Positions 1 to 14,616 are shown, numbered from the stretch's first letter. The stretch is 64,000 bases of DNA from Populus alba (GCF_005239225.2 NC_133292.1:8590985-8654984), one strand, 5' to 3'. Made by a program: numbers and translations. The notes: generated from the letters alone by a model not told the origin.

Positions 1-3000
1 ACAAACACATTATTTTGGAAGAATATTATTTTATTTATTGACAAAAATCAACTAGAAAACAATTTTTTTTTTCTTTTTATTTTTTCTCTGCAAAATCTGT
101 ACAAAATCTACGAATACATTTATTAAAAACAAAATAAAATTTTAAAAGAAATTTTTAAAAGTTATTGTCGATAAATTTTAAGACTTTATTATATCTCGAA
201 GATTAATTCTTTACTCGTTCGACAAATAAAATAAATAAAATTAATAACTTAAAAGATAATAATTTTTCATGTCTCGACGCCTTGTTGCCATACAGACTGG
301 CCTAACAGATCATACCAAAATCCCCAATCCCCAATCCAGGTTCCATTATTGGCTATATACCTGTGTGCTCGTCTCTGATTCTTCATTGGATATGGGCCCA
401 CGCCTAAATTTGTCGATTCAAGACCATAGTTTTTAAAAAGAGGGTTTCAAGTTTTAATCAACTAATTTTTATCTTTTAAAAAATTCCAAATAATATCATT
501 TTAGTAGAAAAACAAATTACAACAAGGTTTTAATTAGGTTTTATCAGGTCAATCGCGTCTCCAGATCAACCTGCCAAATGGACCGAGTCATACTGGGTCG
601 TGATTTTTCTTATTTTTTTTTAATCCGATCTGATTCCAATTCTAAGCTAACTTGTTGGGTTGGGTTTCAAAACTATATTCAAAACTGTCTCCCCACCTGG
701 GAAGGTCATGGATTTTTGCTCCTACGCCATGCATTGTTTTTAAAACCTATTCAAGTATGGGTCATGTATTGTATAACCCAGTCCGGTTTCGGGCACCTGG
801 CAAGTATGGAAGAGGAGGTCGTTTTTTCTTCTTCTTCTATGGCTTGTGATATATTTATTTATAAGATGAATGATTGAGGTTTTATTTGATGTGATTTTTT
901 AAAACTGATTTAAGTTGTTTTTAAGATTTTAATTCAAAGAATAGTCATGAGTATGTTTGTTAGAGATAACTTTTAACTTAAATTATAAGTTTATTGTAAA
1001 ATTGAGTGAAATTTTTGATTTAATAAAAAATAAATAAATAAACAAATTTTAACATGTAGACTATAGATTATATTATATTACTTTTATAAAAAAAATATTT
1101 TGAGTTATTTTTATTAAAAATATTCTTAACTTGAAATTATTTCAACTCATTTTTTTCATAAGTTATTTGTGGAAAATAATTTTTAAATTATGATTAAAAA
1201 TTAAAAATTATAGATCAAAAATCATGTTAAATGAACTTGAAATAACCAGACCAGGAGCCTTTCTCGAAAGTCACTCACTATAGATCGTGAAATAATTGAG
1301 AGCACTTGATTATGCGATTTAACATTACCCTAAAATTTATATAAATAAACACAATAATTGCACGTTATTTTTTATATATTTAAAATCATTGGGTATTATT
1401 GGGTCTTATCCTGTGTTATATATAGATTCCAACACTTATAAATTTTAACTAATTATGAACCGCCAGCTGTGAAATGTTCTTCTATTCTTCTCATTTTTTA
1501 AAAATATAAATATACAATAAAATATAATAATTTGATGTAAAAAAAAAAACGATATTTTTTTTTCCAGTCATTGTCTTTTTTCTTTAAAAAATTCTTACAT
1601 TCACTTACGTCTTTTTTCTAGCCTTTGCAGAGCTAGAAGTCAAAACAAATCAAGGGTGCCATTGTTTGTTGAAAAGTATTGCTGATAAATTATTTTATTT
1701 TTATTTTTTTATGTTTATTTATTATTAGAAAAGTTGGTTAAAAAAATATATTTTTCAATTAAAAAAAATTGGCTTGATTTTCAATAAAGTGTTTCAATTT
1801 ATTTTAAGCGAAAAACACTTTCTAGAAGCTGTGAAAAAATTAAAAATATCATATTATTTGCTGGTTATATCAAATTTGATCCTCAAACTTTTGATTGCTA
1901 TATTTATTTTGTTTTGAATATTTATTTTTCAATGTTATCCCTTAAAATTTATTTTTTATATTAACTTTGATCTTTATTTTTATAATTATTATTTATTTTT
2001 TCCTTATCATTTTTTAATTTAAATTTTTTACATATCAAATTTGATCCATGTTCTTTTTATTGTTACTTATTTTATTTGAAATAATTTATGAAATATTAAT
2101 TATTATTATTTTAATTTCTTAATTTTTTTTATTTTTTTTATTTTTTAGATTTGATCTCTATTGTTTTGATTATTATTTATTTTATTTGAGATAATTTATA
2201 AAATTATATTTTTTTTTCAATTTCATTCTCATTCAACTTTTTTAATTTGTAAGATTTATTTTTTATTATTTTAATAAACTAAAAAAAATAAAACATTAAT
2301 AAATTATATTTCAATTTATTTTTCATGACATAACCAAATACTAAAAATTATTTTCTAACTTATTTTTTATTACACTATCAAATATCAAAAAATAACTTTT
2401 TTAAAATTCACTTTAAAAAAAAAAATTTTTAGCGAATAAACATGTCCCAAGCTTCCCTACTTGCCTTTTTTTTTTCGGTTTTTAGAATGTACCTTTCTAT
2501 GAGCAAGCCATCCATAGAATTGTCATTAACAATCCAGTGTTTGTAAATAACAGATACGTTCAAAGTCTCACCAACACAAATCCAACGGCGGTTAGGGCCC
2601 ACCATCCTCCAAAGTCTTTGATTCTCCTGGTACAATACAGGCCTTCGTTCTCTGGATCTTGAAACTTCACTAATATTAACTTTATATTATTCAATGACAT
2701 TCCATCGAGCATGTTCGACTTCTCTGTGATACGAGTTTTTTTTATTCAGCTAGATTCACTCTAATTTATGGCATAAAATCCAGATTTTGATTGTTAATTT
2801 TTTTTCTTTTTTTATTCAACGCGAGAATCAAATTGGGTTTTTATAAGTATATTCTGTTGGGTAAGATTGCAAAAGTTAATATTATTTTAAACTTAAATTT
2901 TATCAAATAAAATAAAAATAATAAGATTTGAATTCATCATCATTTAATTAATAAAATTATAATAATATATTAAATAATTAATATAAATTAATAGCTTAAA

Positions 3001-4680
3001 CTACTATTTTACATCCTGATAATAATTTTTATACATCCTCTCTAAAGTAATATATACTCATTTTGTTAAATGAGTTTGGTTAGATTTTAATTTATATTTC
3101 CTACTAAAATAGGCACAAATATAATTTAATTCAGTGTTTGTAATCCAATTTTCTTCGTAATATAGAAGAAAATCTACAGACATCAAACAACGAAGACGAG
3201 GATTAGAATAATTTTAGTGTTAATCTTGAATGGTGACGTCTCGTTTACACACATGCAGCCTCCTTGTCATTTGACCCACCACTCATCCCTCTTTACGACT
3301 AAAAATAGTTAAAACAAAAACATGCCGGTACAGCTGTAGGAGAATTTGTTTTTTCTCTTTTGATTACACCGACGATGTTTTTGAAACCTTTTCACAAAAT
3401 TAACCGCTGACGATTACTTGTCTAGTTAGATCCCAACTTCTTTATTTTTAGTCGGTCATCGAAATGACCCGCTAATGTTGTATTTGGTCCCTTTACTTTT
3501 AATTTGTTTTTATTGGATCATTTAACCGTTCTTATCTTAATACCATCCCTTAATCTATATTTCCTTAACAATTTTTTTCTACTGGACAGGGGAATTCATT
3601 CTACTAATCTACTTAGCACATGATAATATTGGATAACATTTATTGTCTCATAATATTTTTTAAAAAATTAAAATCGCCTACGTGTACTATATAATTAATG
3701 GAACCCATACACGGTGTCTTTAAAACTGACATATATAGGGTAGGAGGGATTCAAATTATCTTGAGTAATGAGTTATTTTTGTTTATTTTGTGATAATATG
3801 ATCTTTATGTAATTAATTTTTTTTCCCACAATGACACCGTGATAATATGATCTTCGTTTCATTAGAGGGTATTTTTTCTTTTTAGCGCATTTTTGAAATA
3901 CTAGCAATGATTTTTTTTTTTTAAGAAATAGAACCATTTGATAAATGAACGTATTTTTTAACAATGACTTTTAAAAATGTTGCAGAAAAAATATTATTTT
4001 TTTTTAAAAAATACAGGCTGCTCAAACTCCAACAAAAAAAGAGAGAAAAAAAGTAAATGAAAGAAAAAAAGAAATAAGATCAAAGCTCTGGTAACAATAT
4101 TTTTAATATTGTTAAAAAGATACTAGCAAGATAAATTTAATAGCATTAAAAATAATCATAAATAATGAGCGAAAATGGACCTAAAGTTCTGTCCTAAAAG
4201 GAACACTTTCCAACTTTGTGATTTTAAAAAGTAATATGTGATAAGTGTTAAGGTAGCGTGTGGTATTATAATAATTATTATTTTTAATGTATTTTTTATT
4301 TGAAAATATAAAAAAATAATATATTTTTATTTTTAAAATTTATTTTTAAAATTAATTATTTTTAAAATATTTAAAAACATAAAAAGTCTAATTTTAAAAA
4401 ATAATAATAATTTTTTTAAAAAAAACATGTCCACAATAACAAAGCAGTTCCTTAATTTTTTGTTACCATTTTTAGTTTTAGTTTTTTTTTTTATATATAT
4501 ATATAACTAGTGCTAATTGTTTTTTTAAAAAAACTATTCATCGACACCCCATGAAATTCCCACCCCCTCTCAGCAATCACCGCGTACTCGCGCTCTCTCC
4601 CGCCCCAATCACAAGCACTCACGCGCGTGCACTACCTTTTGCATTTCACATCCCAAAAAACCCTCACCAAATCCCACACC
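1..4680. other. AT-rich intergenic DNA, no supported gene
   Basis: No open frame here looks like a conserved protein. The stretch is dominated by A and T runs. Around 540-800 there is a less AT-rich patch with recurring 'gggt' and 'gtca' words that may be a decayed dispersed repeat. A short minus-strand open stretch at 2429-2635 is not recognisable as a known protein. Around 4250-4400 lies a copy of the AT-rich dispersed repeat listed separately. The last 200 bases are C-rich and form the proximal promoter of the dehydrogenase gene. Confidence 0.6.
4250..4405. repeat. AT-rich dispersed repeat, copy 1
   Basis: The stretch opens with a 'gcgtgtggtattataataatt' type head, followed by a long A/T core with alternating 'attttt' and 'aaaata' blocks. 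The same organisation recurs near 13855, 32745, 41660, 51410 and 59200. The edges are approximate and I could not define a target duplication. Confidence 0.4.
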
Positions 4681-4687
4681 TATAAAA
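4681..4687 (+). promoter_or_regulatory. TATA box of the phosphoglycerate dehydrogenase gene
   Basis: TATAAAA lies 44 bases upstream of the start codon at 4731, which implies a very short 5' leader if it is used. The surrounding 130 bases are C-rich, in contrast to the AT-rich DNA further upstream. Confidence 0.5.
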
Positions 4688-4730
4688 TCCCACCTTAGAT
4701 CCTCTGTCCCTTTATACAATCCGCACCAAA

Positions 4731-7489
4731 ATGGCAGCCACCACCCCTACCGCCGCTTCCAACCTCCTCATCACCAAGAAAAATTTCTCCTCCCTCTCTC
4801 TCATTTCCACCAACAAACTCCCCACCTTCTCCCCCCTTCATACATCCTCACGCAGACAACTTTTCATAGTCCTCTCCGCAAGCCTAAACTCAAAACCAAC
4901 AGTCTTGGTAGCAGAAAAACTAGGAGAAGCGGGCATAAACCTTTTGAAAGATTTTGCAAACGTTGACTGTTCTTACAATCTAAGCCCAGATGAACTTTGT
5001 ACCAAGATCTCACTTTGTGACGCCCTTATTGTACGTAGTGGAACTAAAGTCAGTCGTGAAGTTTTTGAATCTTCTGGTGGTAGATTAAAGGTTGTTGGTA
5101 GAGCTGGTGTTGGTATTGATAATGTTGATCTTGCTGCCGCAACTGAACATGGATGTTTGGTTGTCAATGCTCCTACTGCCAATACCATTGCTGCTGCTGA
5201 ACATGGAATTGCTTTGTTGGCTGCTATGGCGAGAAATGTTGCTCAGGCTGATGCCTCTGTTAAAGCTGGTAATCAATTGCTTGCATTTTATTTATTTTTC
5301 GTGTTTGATTGAGTTTGTTGAGTGGTTAAAGGTTTTAAAAAATATGGGTTTTGATTAAAAAGCTGGGATTTTGGATAGTTTGGTTAGTAAAAGTACATTC
5401 CTTCTGAAGCGATGCTGTTTTTAGGTACTCTCGGTTAAGGGTGGATCTGGGTTTGTTATGCTTTGTTTTTTCCTTTTCCTTTTTTTTTTCTCGGTGAGAT
5501 CTGGTTTGCATGTGGTCTTTTATATGCTTAAGAGATTAATTATGGATACTTTAGTCTCTTAAAAGATCAAATAAGCTGATGATTCAAAACATACTTAACA
5601 TGCACGCAACTGAAGATGTTTATTTTGCATATCCAGGAAAGATAGTGGTGTGGTGGGTTTAGGAAGGGTTTAAGGATAATGAGTTTTAGAGAAACATGTA
5701 AAAGAAACAAATGTCAAAGGAAGATTCGAACAAAAACATTGACATAAGTCAGGTGGCTGTTTCTTTTTTAGTATATAACTTTAAATACTGGTCAAGGAAA
5801 GTTATGGTTAAACTATGTCCTTTTGACTGCACAACATCTTTTCGTAATGGCTATGACATGTTTATGGTTAAGTGGATATATTAAATGGACATCATGAGAT
5901 TGAGTTTTTCCATGAATGCTATTATTTGTTTCTGGTGCAAATTTTGTTAATTCGTAACGACTTTTTCAACGGGACAATTGGATTTGATATACTGTCTAGA
6001 AGCACTTATTTCAAATTTTTCTTGATTAATGTAGGAAAGTGGCAGAGGAACAAATATGTGGGCGTGTCACTTGTTGGGAAAACGCTTGCTGTTATGGGAT
6101 TTGGAAAGGTTGGATCAGAAGTTGCTAGGCGTGCCAAGGGGCTTGGCATGCATGTAATTGCTCACGATCCATATGCCCCAGCAGACCGCGCTCGTGCAAT
6201 TGGTGTGGAGCTTGTGAGCTTTGATGAAGCCTTAGCAACTGCAGATTTCATCTCCTTGCACATGCCACTTACTCCTGCTACAGCGAAGATCCTCAATGAT
6301 GAGACTTTTGTGAAGATGAAGAAAGGAGTTAGAATTGTCAATGTTGCTCGTGGAGGAGTGATTGATGAAGATGCCCTGGTAAGGGCTTTGGATGCTGGGA
6401 TTGTTGCTCAGGCAGCGCTTGATGTTTTCACTGTGGAACCCCCACCACAAGACAGCAAGTTGGTGCAGCATGAGAGGGTCACTGTGACCCCACATCTTGG
6501 TGCTAGTACTATGGAAGCTCAGGTGTGGTTACCGGTCACATACTAACAAACATGTTGCTTTTTTCCTTTACCATGGCATGAAACAAAATTCCTGTTTAAT
6601 GTGCAGGAAGGGGTTGCTATTGAAATAGCAGAAGCTGTTGTCGGAGCCTTGAAAGGGGAGCTTGCGTCCACTGCAGTCAATGCACCAATGGTGCCTGCTG
6701 AGGTATTTTTACAAACTTAGGTCATCTTTAATTCAATTTAATTCATACAGCTTTTCTGGTCATAAGAAATTAAGGAACACAATCTTTTCCCTTGCCATTG
6801 CTTTTACTCCCTTGCAGGTTCTGACTGAGCTGAAACCATTTGTTGAGCTTGCTGAGAAACTTGGGAGACTGGCTGTCCAGCTAGTGTCAGGTGGGAGTGG
6901 TGTGAAAGATGTAAAAGTGACTTATGCTTCTGCTAGGGCTCCTGATGACCTTGACACCAGGGTGCTCCGTGCCATGATTACCAAGGGTCTGATTGAACCC
7001 ATATCCAGTGTTTTTGTGAACTTGGTTAATGCTGATTTCAGTGCTAAACAGAGGGGACTAAGAATAAGTGAAGAACGCATTCTTCAAGATGGTTCACCTG
7101 AGAGTCCACTTGACTTTATCCAGGTTCAAGTCGCCAATGTGGAATCAAAATTCGCCAGTGCCATATCAGAGACAGGGGAGATTAAGGTTGAGGGACGAGT
7201 GAAGGATGGAATTCCTCATTTGACCAGGGTTGGATCTTTTGAGGTGGATGTGAGCTTGGAAGGTAGCATTATACTCTGCCGACAAGTTGATCAGCCTGGT
7301 ATGATTGGCAAGGTGGGAAGCGTATTAGGAGAGCAGAATGTCAATGTCAGCTTCATGAGTGTCGGAAGGATAGCTCCACGGAAGCAAGCTGTCATGGCAA
7401 TTGGAGTTGATGAGCAACCCAGCAAAGAAACTTTGAAAAAGATAGGTGATATCCCGGCCGTTGAAGAGTTTGTTTTCCTTAAGTTATAG
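4731..7489 (+). CDS. PGDH: D-3-phosphoglycerate dehydrogenase, chloroplastic
   Basis: This enzyme oxidises 3-phosphoglycerate to 3-phosphohydroxypyruvate with NAD+, the first step of the phosphorylated serine pathway in plastids. Four exons join in phase: 4731-5268, 6035-6522, 6607-6702 and 6818-7489, giving 597 residues, about the usual plant length. The first 50-60 residues are Ser/Thr-rich and basic, as in a transit peptide. The Rossmann NAD motif GFGKVGSEVARR and the dehydrogenase signature motifs NVARGG, FTVEPP and PHLGAST are all encoded by exon 2. The C-terminus carries the intervening domain and an ACT domain (from about CRQVDQPGMIGKVG), the domain type that serves as the serine-sensing site in related enzymes. 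All introns are GT-AG. The gene appears intact. Which of the plant PGDH paralogues it is cannot be told here. Confidence 0.95.
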
Positions 7490-8457
7490 GGTGGCTATGT
7501 CATTTTGCTACATTTTTTTTTTTATATAGTAATTGTATTCGAAGGGGTAGCAAAACTTCATTATAGTGGCCGATTTTGATGAGTGTTGCCTAGTAGGCAG
7601 CTTAGGGGAGGGGAATGAATAATCAGAGGTTTGAGACTGAGATTGTGAATGTACTTTATGGAGGCAAGCATGCCTCTTAAATCTTAGTTCAGCTTTCTTT
7701 TCATCTTGAATGTCCTAATGAATGAGATAGTTTCTTGAATGTTTTATCGATTCTTGTGCCTTTTATGTCTCGCTTATTACTCGTTTTAGATTTGCGATTT
7801 GCCTCGACAATGTTTGCCCCATAATTAATACTCGCATGGGGCCACCGTATTTCTGATCTGTCATTATCAGTCATTTGAATGGTTTTATTTTTGTTTGTTT
7901 GTTTGTTTATATATATATATATATTTTTTAGCTTGAAGTTATTTGAATTTTTATTTTAAAAATAATTTTTTTAAAAAATATACTATTTTAATTTTTTTTT
8001 TTAAAAAACCTTTAAAATATAATAACATTGTTTTTTGTTTTGATTAATTAGACCAACTCGTTAACATGTGGAAAACAAATAAAAAAAAAAAATCAATCCA
8101 AAATTAATGGGTTAAAATTCAATTTTTTTTTTTTTTGATAAAATGCTATTGTTTTGACTTTTTTTTTTTATAAAGAAATTTAAATGATGTCACATGCTCA
8201 GTGTGATCTAATCGAAATTGTTCTAAAGAACAAAAGATGTTTTTGGCTTCTACTAGGTCGAAGGCAGGCATAATGTGATCCGTCGACGACATGTATCTAA
8301 TGAAATCGTATCTAATTCATATTCGCTCGTTCAAGTGCTCAGAACTGTTTAACATCAGGGAACCCATTTGCCGTTCGGGTTTATCACCAGTTTAATCTGA
8401 TGCGAATGGCCACATCCCTTTAAAGCCAGTGAACCATCAGAGACCGAGTTCTTGAGT
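7490..8457. other. 3' flank between convergent genes
   Basis: The PGDH 3' untranslated region runs from 7490 to perhaps 7750. Beyond it is AT-rich sequence with a short (TA)n near 7908-7925 and several A or T runs. From about 8340 the sequence is more balanced and is probably the 3' untranslated region of the antiporter gene on the minus strand. I see no separate gene. Confidence 0.5.
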
Positions 8458-11400
8458 TTATGAACCTGAGAGGAAAGGAAGGTCTGCTAGAGTTGTTGGC
8501 AGGGAGATGCTGAAGTTATGAACAGCTAAATAGGCAGCAATGCCAGCAGCATAACCAGCAAAAGCAAAACCACTCACCTGAAAGAAGATGACGAGTTCCT
8601 TTACTCAAAAGAAGAAAAATATGTTGACTAGGAATGCCATTCATCCGGAACATACCTTCCGCAGGTACCAAAAGAAGTCCACCTTTTCCATCCCCATAAA
8701 AGCAACTCCAGCGGCGGAGCCAATAACTAGCATGGAACCACCAGTTCCAGCACAAAATGCAATTAACTGCCAAAATTCATGATCTTGCGGGAAAGAGGAG
8801 AGATCGTACATTCCCATTGTTGCTGCAACCAGTGGAACATTGTCTATAATTGCTGATCCAACTCCTATTGCACTTGCAATCAGTTCAAAATTTGGAATAT
8901 GTGCATCAAGGTAATTTGCTAGTTCACGAAGAAGCCCTGCTGCCTCCAGACTGCGAAAAATATATTATTCAAAATTATTATAACCAAGAAAACCACAACC
9001 TTCTACCTTCCAGAGTTCCAGTGGCACTATAGATTTTCCATGAGAAAATATATAGAAAGGTGGAACACTGTATTTGCAAAATGAAGAAGAATACAAGTCA
9101 CTAATCAAACTTAGAAACATCAGTCAAAAACCCAAATCTTGACAGGACACAAAATTCAAAGTAAAATTAATGCGGGACAAATTGTAAGCACAAAGTACAA
9201 ACATGGAACCGGAAAATCCATGCATTGTTTGCATGTATACCTGCTCACAGATAAAAGGATTCCAAGGAAGAAAAGGGCTCCTTGAGTGTCAATCCGCGAT
9301 AGAGCCTGTGGTACTTTTAACCTTTGCCTTTCTGATTCGCCATAATGAATAGCATCCGTGAGAATCCAAAGAACTCCAAGCCCAAGCAGCATACCCATGA
9401 AAGGAGGCAATCCAGTCAGGGCCTTGAACACAGGAACAAAAATTAAAGCTCCAACACCCACAGAGAAAACAAGCTGTCCTCGAGGAGCCATCTGCTCAGA
9501 TGCCAGAACATTCGGCAAGTCCTGTCCCTTTCCGTTTACTTCACTGAATGGAACATGAGAAACACATTTCAGTCATCCATAATATATGAATATAAACTAA
9601 ATCTTTCAGAGCTCTAATTCTTATTTTTCTCTAATGCGTCAAGAAGAATAGTACCTGGTCAGGGACAATAGAGACAGTGGGACAGCTAGAGAAACAGCAG
9701 AGGGTACAAGCAAGCCCTGCAAGCAAAGGTGAAGTGTTTTTTAATTGATCTTGTTTGGTTAAATTTTCTCAAAGAACTGAGGCATGCCATTTCCAAGCTT
9801 TAAATTGACATGCATGACAATCTATCAATTGTAGCACAAATTCCAAGCGCATTCCAAGCGCTTCTCCATCTATATGTAAAATGTAATGTGAGGTTGGTTC
9901 AGGAAGAAAAAAAAGTGTAAGATGAGATCAAATGAAAAACATTTTTTCTCATCACAAGACCTTGTTGAGGTATCAAAATTATGTCCACCAGAAAGGAATA
10001 AAACTTATCCAGTCATTTTGATTTGAACCCCCAAGTTAACCAGTCTATTTCAGGGTAAATCATGTGTGCATTTGATGCATGATATATTTCCCTGCCAATG
10101 GTGCATTTTAGCCTATTCGCCACTGAATCCAGCTCTATACTAGGGAATACATTAAAACAAATCATGGGGATGGACAACGGAAAATGAAAAGACCTTCATG
10201 GTTGGCAATGTGGATATCTGCCCATGTATCCATAGCATGGTGGTTGTAACATCACCAATTGGAGTCCATGCACCACCAGCATTTGCTGCAATCACAACAA
10301 CAGCTCCAAGAAGCCTGTAAGCAACCCATATATGTAAATGGAGCTCTACTGAGCTTAAGAAGTTTTCCGAGTTAAAAAAAGGAGGAATTCCCAAAAATAA
10401 ATGGCACTTCAATGAAGTAAGAATGCAAACACAACATTTTCCCCTCTATGGAAAGAAAAGGAATGGGAAGATCACTAGTAAGTACATTAAGATCCCAGCT
10501 TTTCTCGTTTAACTATGTCATCTCAATAATCTATCAAGCAATGCCATTATGCAGATGCATTTGGGGCTTCTCTTCTTACTAGAAATGCTGAAACTCTATA
10601 TTCAGGTTCTGACAAATCAAGGTTCGACACCATTCTAGGATCATCCATGTCTTTTCTTCACTCTCTTTCTTTTCTGGTTGGAATATCATCTAGTCACAGG
10701 GGAAAAAAGATCCACATAGCCAACCCTGACTAGTTTGGGATTTAGGCTCGATTGTCTGTCTCTTCTTTATTCAAATTCCAAATCTAACGTAATGGTTCAA
10801 ACTTATCCAAATTTCTACAACTTTTGATAAATTTTTCATACAAGAATCCTAGTCATCCTAAATAGAATAGATTTTAAGGGAGTGTACTTTCAGAAAATAG
10901 CGTGCTAGTTTTTTTTTTTTCCTGCACATCACATCTCTATTCTAAATTATTTCTCTGTAGAAAGATAAGTAAAAAACACATATGCCCAAAGAAAACAGTT
11001 CTCATTTTAATTATTGAACATGTTTTCATAATTAATTCATCTTCAGAAAATTTCCTATAAAATTGGAAAAATTGCCACAACTAAACACATCCTAATTTTG
11101 TTAAGGTGGTGTTAAACATGGAAACATCCAGAACTTGCCTAAGTCAGTAAAAATCTAATAACATTTTCAACGAATCATGGTAGCTATATGAAACCAGGAA
11201 TTTAAGTCAGGATGAGAGACTAATATCAAGCTATATTCTACAATATTCTCAATAGGAAGAGGATAAGTTCGTAAGAATTCCAGCACATACTTGCGGTATT
11301 CTGATGGAGGTACTAGTTTCCTCAATAAAGAAACCATGACAATAGTAGATGTCAGGTTGTCGAGGACTGAACTAAGGAAAAATGTCACAAAACCAACCTG

Positions 11401-13384
11401 CAAGATCCAACAATTACTGGTCACAAACAATTCATATGGAACCATGACACAATAATTATGAGGATAATAGAGAAATTCCAAAACAGAAAAATAATCAGAA
11501 CTAAAAACTAATCATTTTAGACCATAACTATTAGTCCTTCGAGTAACTACATAACAGAGGAGTAGACGCTGCCTTAAATGGAAAAAAAATTTGATTTTTT
11601 GAATTGGTATATAACTGTAAGATATTGAACCACAAGAAAAAATTATCATGCAACCAGCTGCCTCCTCATCGAATAATGTCTAATCTATCAAACATTTGAA
11701 ACAAAGGACTTGTCAGTATGCCCATGACAGAAGAGATACAGCACTAACCACCCAAAGAAGAGTCCTTGGCTTTCGAGTGGTTATATTGTCTGTAACCAGC
11801 TTAAATCCTTGATGTGCATCAACTATCTCTACAATGGTCATTGCACCAAGCAGGAAAAATACTATTTCACTGACTTCTGCAGAAGCATGTGTCAGCTCTG
11901 AAACAGCTATATCAGGTGAAGGAGCCTGCAGTGCACAAGATTATAATTACAAATATTTAATCAAGAAGGCATGCATTTCAGATAAAAAAAAAAAAAGGAA
12001 CTTAAATATAGAATCTAATTAAAAAATGAACTTAAATATAGAAGCGAAATCAGTTTGGGTAAATAAGCAAAGAGTATGAATCTTACCCCAATGCTTCTTA
12101 TTACCCATAAACTCACAGCCATCAATAATCCCACTCCACTTTTATTGAAGGCTAGAGACTCTTCAAAGATAATGCCTGCATATCCTATTCCAAAAAGCAA
12201 TGCCATAGCAAGATCCTGTCTCAGCAAAATCATCAAGTAAACTACCAGCTTACCATTTTCATATAACCTTTCATAATATGTCTGGATGCAAATGTTGATA
12301 ATTTTTTATTTAATTAAAAAACCTGTACACAAGATAAAGATAAACCTGATTGGCAGCCACCCAAGAATGGTTGATTGCCACCGCCCCTGTTCCAGCTGCA
12401 GCAAAAATTGCAAGAGCTTTCACCAAATCAGTTTTTGGCTGGTAGTTGGCTTCAAAATCTCGGGAGCTTGTTTCATCAAGTGAGCACAAAGGGTCACATG
12501 ATACAGATATTTGTTCCAGCTCCTGATTACATGCTAAAGGGTCAATAACAAGCCTGACCGTTAGCATTGAATGTGAAAAGATACCGATAAATTATAACAG
12601 CGTTTTCAATAACAAAAACAATATTGATTCTTGTGTTACAAAAAAAATAGATCCAAAGCAACAAATTAGACTACATTCAATATTTCAAGTACAAGTAAAG
12701 CCCATTGAACATTTTCAATAAACTTTCCACTTGCCTAGCCACGAAGAAAGAGAAATCTGCAGACCGCATCTACCTTTAAAGATATAAGCTAAAACGAGAC
12801 CATTTATTATCCATTGCAAAATTCATTGTACGCGACAAAATTAACATTTGAAGATAGCACTTCCCAGCAATAATGGCAGTCCCATATTAATAGATTAAAC
12901 AAACACATTCATAAGAAATGCAAAAGCTGGGCGGAAAAAATTTATAAATTTCGTTTTCCAGTAATCCGAGAGCACTTCATTCACACAAAACCAAATTCAC
13001 ATACATAATATGCCAAAACCTAAAATTCCAATCCACCAGCTAGCAAAACAAGTAAAGGGGCCCTCAAAAAAACTGAGACTTTAAGGAAAATGAAACATAA
13101 AAAAGAACCTGAAGCTGTTTATCAATGTTGAGCTGTTGACCTTGTTGCTCATTTGAAGGATAAGAAGGTGGAGGTGATGACGACGACCCTTTAGCCTTGT
13201 CTTGAGCTCTAGCAAGTAGTTCATTACCAAGAGTTCTTGAACCTCTCAATTTACACAAAGATGAACCAAAACAAGACTTACAAGGTAGTGACGATAGATG
13301 GGTGGAAGATAGAGAATGGAATGATTGTTTCTTGAATCGGTTTGTTATGTGTAAGTGGTGTGTCCCATTTGAGAAGGATGCCAT
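8458..13384 (-). CDS. NHD1: NhaD-type Na+/H+ antiporter, chloroplast envelope
   Basis: The product exports Na+ from the plastid stroma in exchange for protons; in plants the NHD1 family supports Na+-dependent pyruvate uptake and salt tolerance. Ten exons join in phase (minus order): 13109-13384, 12346-12522, 12087-12215, 11749-11925, 11291-11397, 10194-10314, 9655-9716, 9241-9543, 8656-8950 and 8458-8577, for 588 residues. Exon 1 encodes a Ser-rich plastid targeting region. The rest is highly hydrophobic, with NhaD/CitM-family stretches such as LLGAMTIVEIVDAHQGF, SSVLDNLTSTIVMVSLLRKL, AANAGGAWTPIGDVTTTMLW, GVGSAIIDNVPLVAATMGMY and FCAGTGGSMLVIGSAAG. Acidic and Asn residues in the DN and ID pairs are typical of ion-binding sites in this family. 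All introns are GT-AG. The reading frame is intact throughout. Confidence 0.93.
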
Positions 13385-13854
13385 TAAAGCTATATACTTT
13401 GAACAAGATTTTGACGATTAGAGAAGGGAAGAGGTTGTGTTTGGTTCAGTGCAAAGCTAATGATTGCCCGTTACATCGAGGGGCGAGATTTTGAGCTGTT
13501 TTTTTTTTATAGATAATATGGAAAGTTTGGAAACGAAATGGCTTGTTGACAGGATTCCATCACGGGAGTGGAAAATCCACTGAGGAGACATGCTGATACA
13601 ACGACTTGTCGTTATTTGGATTTTTTATTTTTTCGTTGCAAGTGATTTTATTGTCCACAAGGAAAGGGCTTGTTTGGGTTTACCTAAGTAAAATAATTAT
13701 TTAAAAAAACTCCCTCATTCATATTAATTCCATTCTATATACTTTGAATTTGGATTCATGTTAAATTATCTTTTCGTTTCTAGTTTGATATGCTTAAAAA
13801 TTTTATATTCACCTTATAACGTAATTTTTACAAGTTTTGCAGATAACATGGCGT

Positions 13855-14015
13855 TTGTTTTTGTGATAATAATTATTTTTCAAAGTATTTTTTATTTTAA
13901 AATACATTAAAATTATTTTTTATTTTTTAGAATTTATTTTTGACATAGCATATTAAAAAAATATAAAAAATAATTTTTTTAAAATAAAAAATTTTAAATT
14001 TCAATATAGAATGAT
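13855..14015. repeat. AT-rich dispersed repeat, copy 2
   Basis: The head 'ggcgtttgtttttgtgataa' is followed by a long 'attattttt ... aaaatacattaaaattattttt' core and a 'gacatagcatatta' segment. The arrangement matches other copies in this window, notably those near 59200 and 51410. Edges are approximate. Confidence 0.5.
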
Positions 14016-14616
14016 GTTTGGACTGTGTTAATCAATATCACCTAAATCTTGGAAAGCTAAATAACATAGGGTTTTTATTGCAACTCTAGACACAAATTAT
14101 TATATATTGTGACAATGAAATTTACTTAAGTATGATGTGTAATTAAAAGGAATATGAGGGGCATTTTAGTATTATCATGATGTCTTTTCTATTATTTATT
14201 CAAATAGCTACTGGCGTGTGTTCCACACGCCCTAGCAAATAAGCCGTGTCCGCACCATTAAAGAGGTGTGTAAAAGCTCTTTTTCATTAGTCAATTTTGG
14301 TCATTTGTCATCAAGATAGATGAGCAAATGTGTCATTTTCCACATGATGCGACGCATGTAAATATATTATGGTTGGATTGATATTAATGATCGATTATTT
14401 GTGTTTTTTTTTTTTTTTTTGGTTTCTCTTACAACTAAAATGCACATTTATCCTCTATTTATTTGGGTTTGACATGATCACCAGACCCAAATATATTAGG
14501 TATGGCTTGGCCGCTAGGCCCAAGAGCTTATCGGAATAAAAATAATAATTAAAATTTTTGTTTACGATATAGTTTAAATATTATTTTTATAAAAAAATAA
14601 AAAAAAATATAAAAAA

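Noticed and set aside
578..877. 99-codon open frame near the window start
   Set aside because: Composition follows a T-rich repeat-like stretch; no domain and no splice context.
2429..2635. 68-codon minus-strand frame (LWRMVGPNRRWICVGETLNV)
   Set aside because: Looks somewhat protein-like but too short to assign and isolated within AT-rich DNA; I could not support an exon.
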